64,000 nucleotides of DNA, taken from the NCBI RefSeq assembly GCF_000721235.1, contig NZ_JOFH01000013.1, positions 62,001 to 126,000 on the forward strand. The letters run 5' to 3'. The translations under genes were made by a program, and so were the position numbers. The stretch's first letter is position 1. The number at the start of each line of letters is the position of its first letter. Shown one piece after another: positions 63,404 through 64,000 of the stretch. Below the pieces are notes generated by a model. That model saw nothing but the letters and a program-made list of their open reading frames with translations. It was not told the origin of the DNA and searched no databases. The stretch is from Streptomyces olivaceus. Its GTDB lineage: Bacteria > Actinomycetota > Actinomycetes > Streptomycetales > Streptomycetaceae.

Positions 63404-64000
63404 GCGGACCTCTCCGGTGCGGTGTAGAGCGGGAGTCGGGGGTCGACCGTGCGGCCGGACCAGGTGTCCCGGATCCAGGCGTGGTCGGGGTGGTCGCAGA
63501 TCAGCCAGGCGCGTTCGGGCTCCGGACCGGCCATGACGTTGAGGTAGTACATGTGGTGGCCGGGGACCGCCATCGACGGGCCGTGCCAGCCGTCCGGGAT
63601 CAGTACGACGTCCCCGTCGCGCACCTCGGCGAGCACGTCCGTGCCGCGCCCCTGCCCGGAGGGGGAGACCCGCTGGTAGCCGAGGCCGGGAGTGCCGTCG
63701 TGGTCCGCGAACTCGAAGTAGTAGATCTCCTCCAGCACCGACTCCTCGCCCGGGCGGTGCTCGTCGTGCTTGTGGGGCGGGAAGGAGGACCAGTTGCCGC
63801 CGGGGGTGAGCACCTCGACGGCGATGAGCCTGTCGCACTCGAACACGCCCGCCGCGCCGAAGTTGTTGACCTGCCGCGAGCAGGATCCGGTGCCGCGCAG
63901 CTCCACCGGGACCGAGGACGCCGGGCCGTAGCGGGCCGGCAGCCGGCGGGTGCAGCGGGCGCCGGTCAGGGCGAACCGGCCGCCGCCGGCGGACGTCACC
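63400..64000 (-). CDS. iolB: 5-deoxyglucuronate isomerase, 5' end beyond window
   Basis: The C-terminal ~200 residues of IolB (about 290 aa normally). Cupin metal ligands are in FPPHKHDEHRPGEESVLEEIYYFEF (landmark: His-x-His and the Glu), GDVVLIPDGWHGPSMAVPGH and YYLNVMAGP. It isomerises 5-deoxyglucuronate to 2-deoxy-5-keto-gluconate after IolD. The frame is open to the window edge, so the start is not included. The stop overlaps the iolD ATG. Confidence 0.93.
   Translation of the reverse strand, partial: VTSAGGGRFALTGARCTRRLPARYGPASSVPVELRGTGSCSRQVNNFGAAGVFECDRLIAVEVLTPGGNWSSFPPHKHDEHRPGEESVLEEIYYFEFADHDGTPGLGYQRVSPSGQGRGTDVLAEVRDGDVVLIPDGWHGPSMAVPGHHMYYLNVMAGPEPERAWLICDHPDHAWIRDTWSGRTVDPRLPLYTAPERSA

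Overview
The window is chromosomal DNA of a Streptomyces-type actinomycete. GC content is very high with G/C-biased third codon positions, many genes start with GTG and overlap the previous stop as GTGA or ATGA, a tRNA-Pro lacks an encoded CCA, DmdR/IdeR-type iron boxes are present, and the families are typical of the genus (DUF4916, DUF3140, Methyltransf_19, HTH/DUF5753, cobF, iol genes).

Layout. 1-5623: a Mrp-type multisubunit Na+/H+ antiporter operon (mrpA/B fusion cut by the left edge, then C, D, E, F, G). 5654-13623: housekeeping and small genes (DUF4916/NUDIX-like protein, amidohydrolase, secreted peptidoglycan-binding protein, SAM methyltransferase, HhH DNA glycosylase-like protein, DUF3140, lipase). 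Within it, 9640-10310 is a decayed regulator cassette carrying a perfect 58-bp palindrome. 12436-19628: thiolase, acyl-CoA ligase, TSUP transporter, DHA2 exporter, cobF and a DUF309 gene.

19848-32348: an unassigned cluster. A two-component system precedes a divergent pair: a tyrosine-lyase-like MIO enzyme and a FOXRED2-like flavoprotein. A 2-hydroxy-acid oxidase, an atypical P450, a CPA2 antiporter, a second FOXRED2-like flavoprotein and an adenylate-forming ligase follow. Both flavoprotein genes carry the same palindrome and -10 box at identical spacing, directly before the ATG. I recognise no known pathway with this set, and it is my best candidate for an undescribed system.

32416-32489 is tRNA-Pro(GGG) with a strong hairpin after it. 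32673-59146 is a siderophore cluster with two iron boxes. It encodes 2,3-dihydroxybenzoate (DHB) synthesis and activation (dhbA/E/B/C and a stand-alone aryl carrier protein), ornithine N5-hydroxylation and formylation, an MbtH protein, and one 3366-residue NRPS with order C-A-T-E-C-A-T-E-C and no thioesterase. Uptake is provided by an ABC system and a siderophore-interacting reductase, and export by an MFS protein. A pathway-dedicated type I DAHP synthase feeds chorismate. The last gene is a guanidino-modifying-enzyme homologue that kept its Cys but lost the catalytic His and Glu. The expected product is a mixed catechol/hydroxamate of the mirubactin/chlorocatechelin kind: DHB, formyl-hydroxyornithine, and probably a second basic amino acid such as arginine.

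59168-64000: a membrane protein with a HEPN-like motif and a zinc-ribbon-like motif, then a GntR regulator and the inositol catabolism genes iolD and iolB (the latter cut by the right edge). Core genes on both sides suggest that about 19.8-59.1 kb is accessory material between conserved segments. Functions are inferred from sequence reading and family knowledge; no database search was run.
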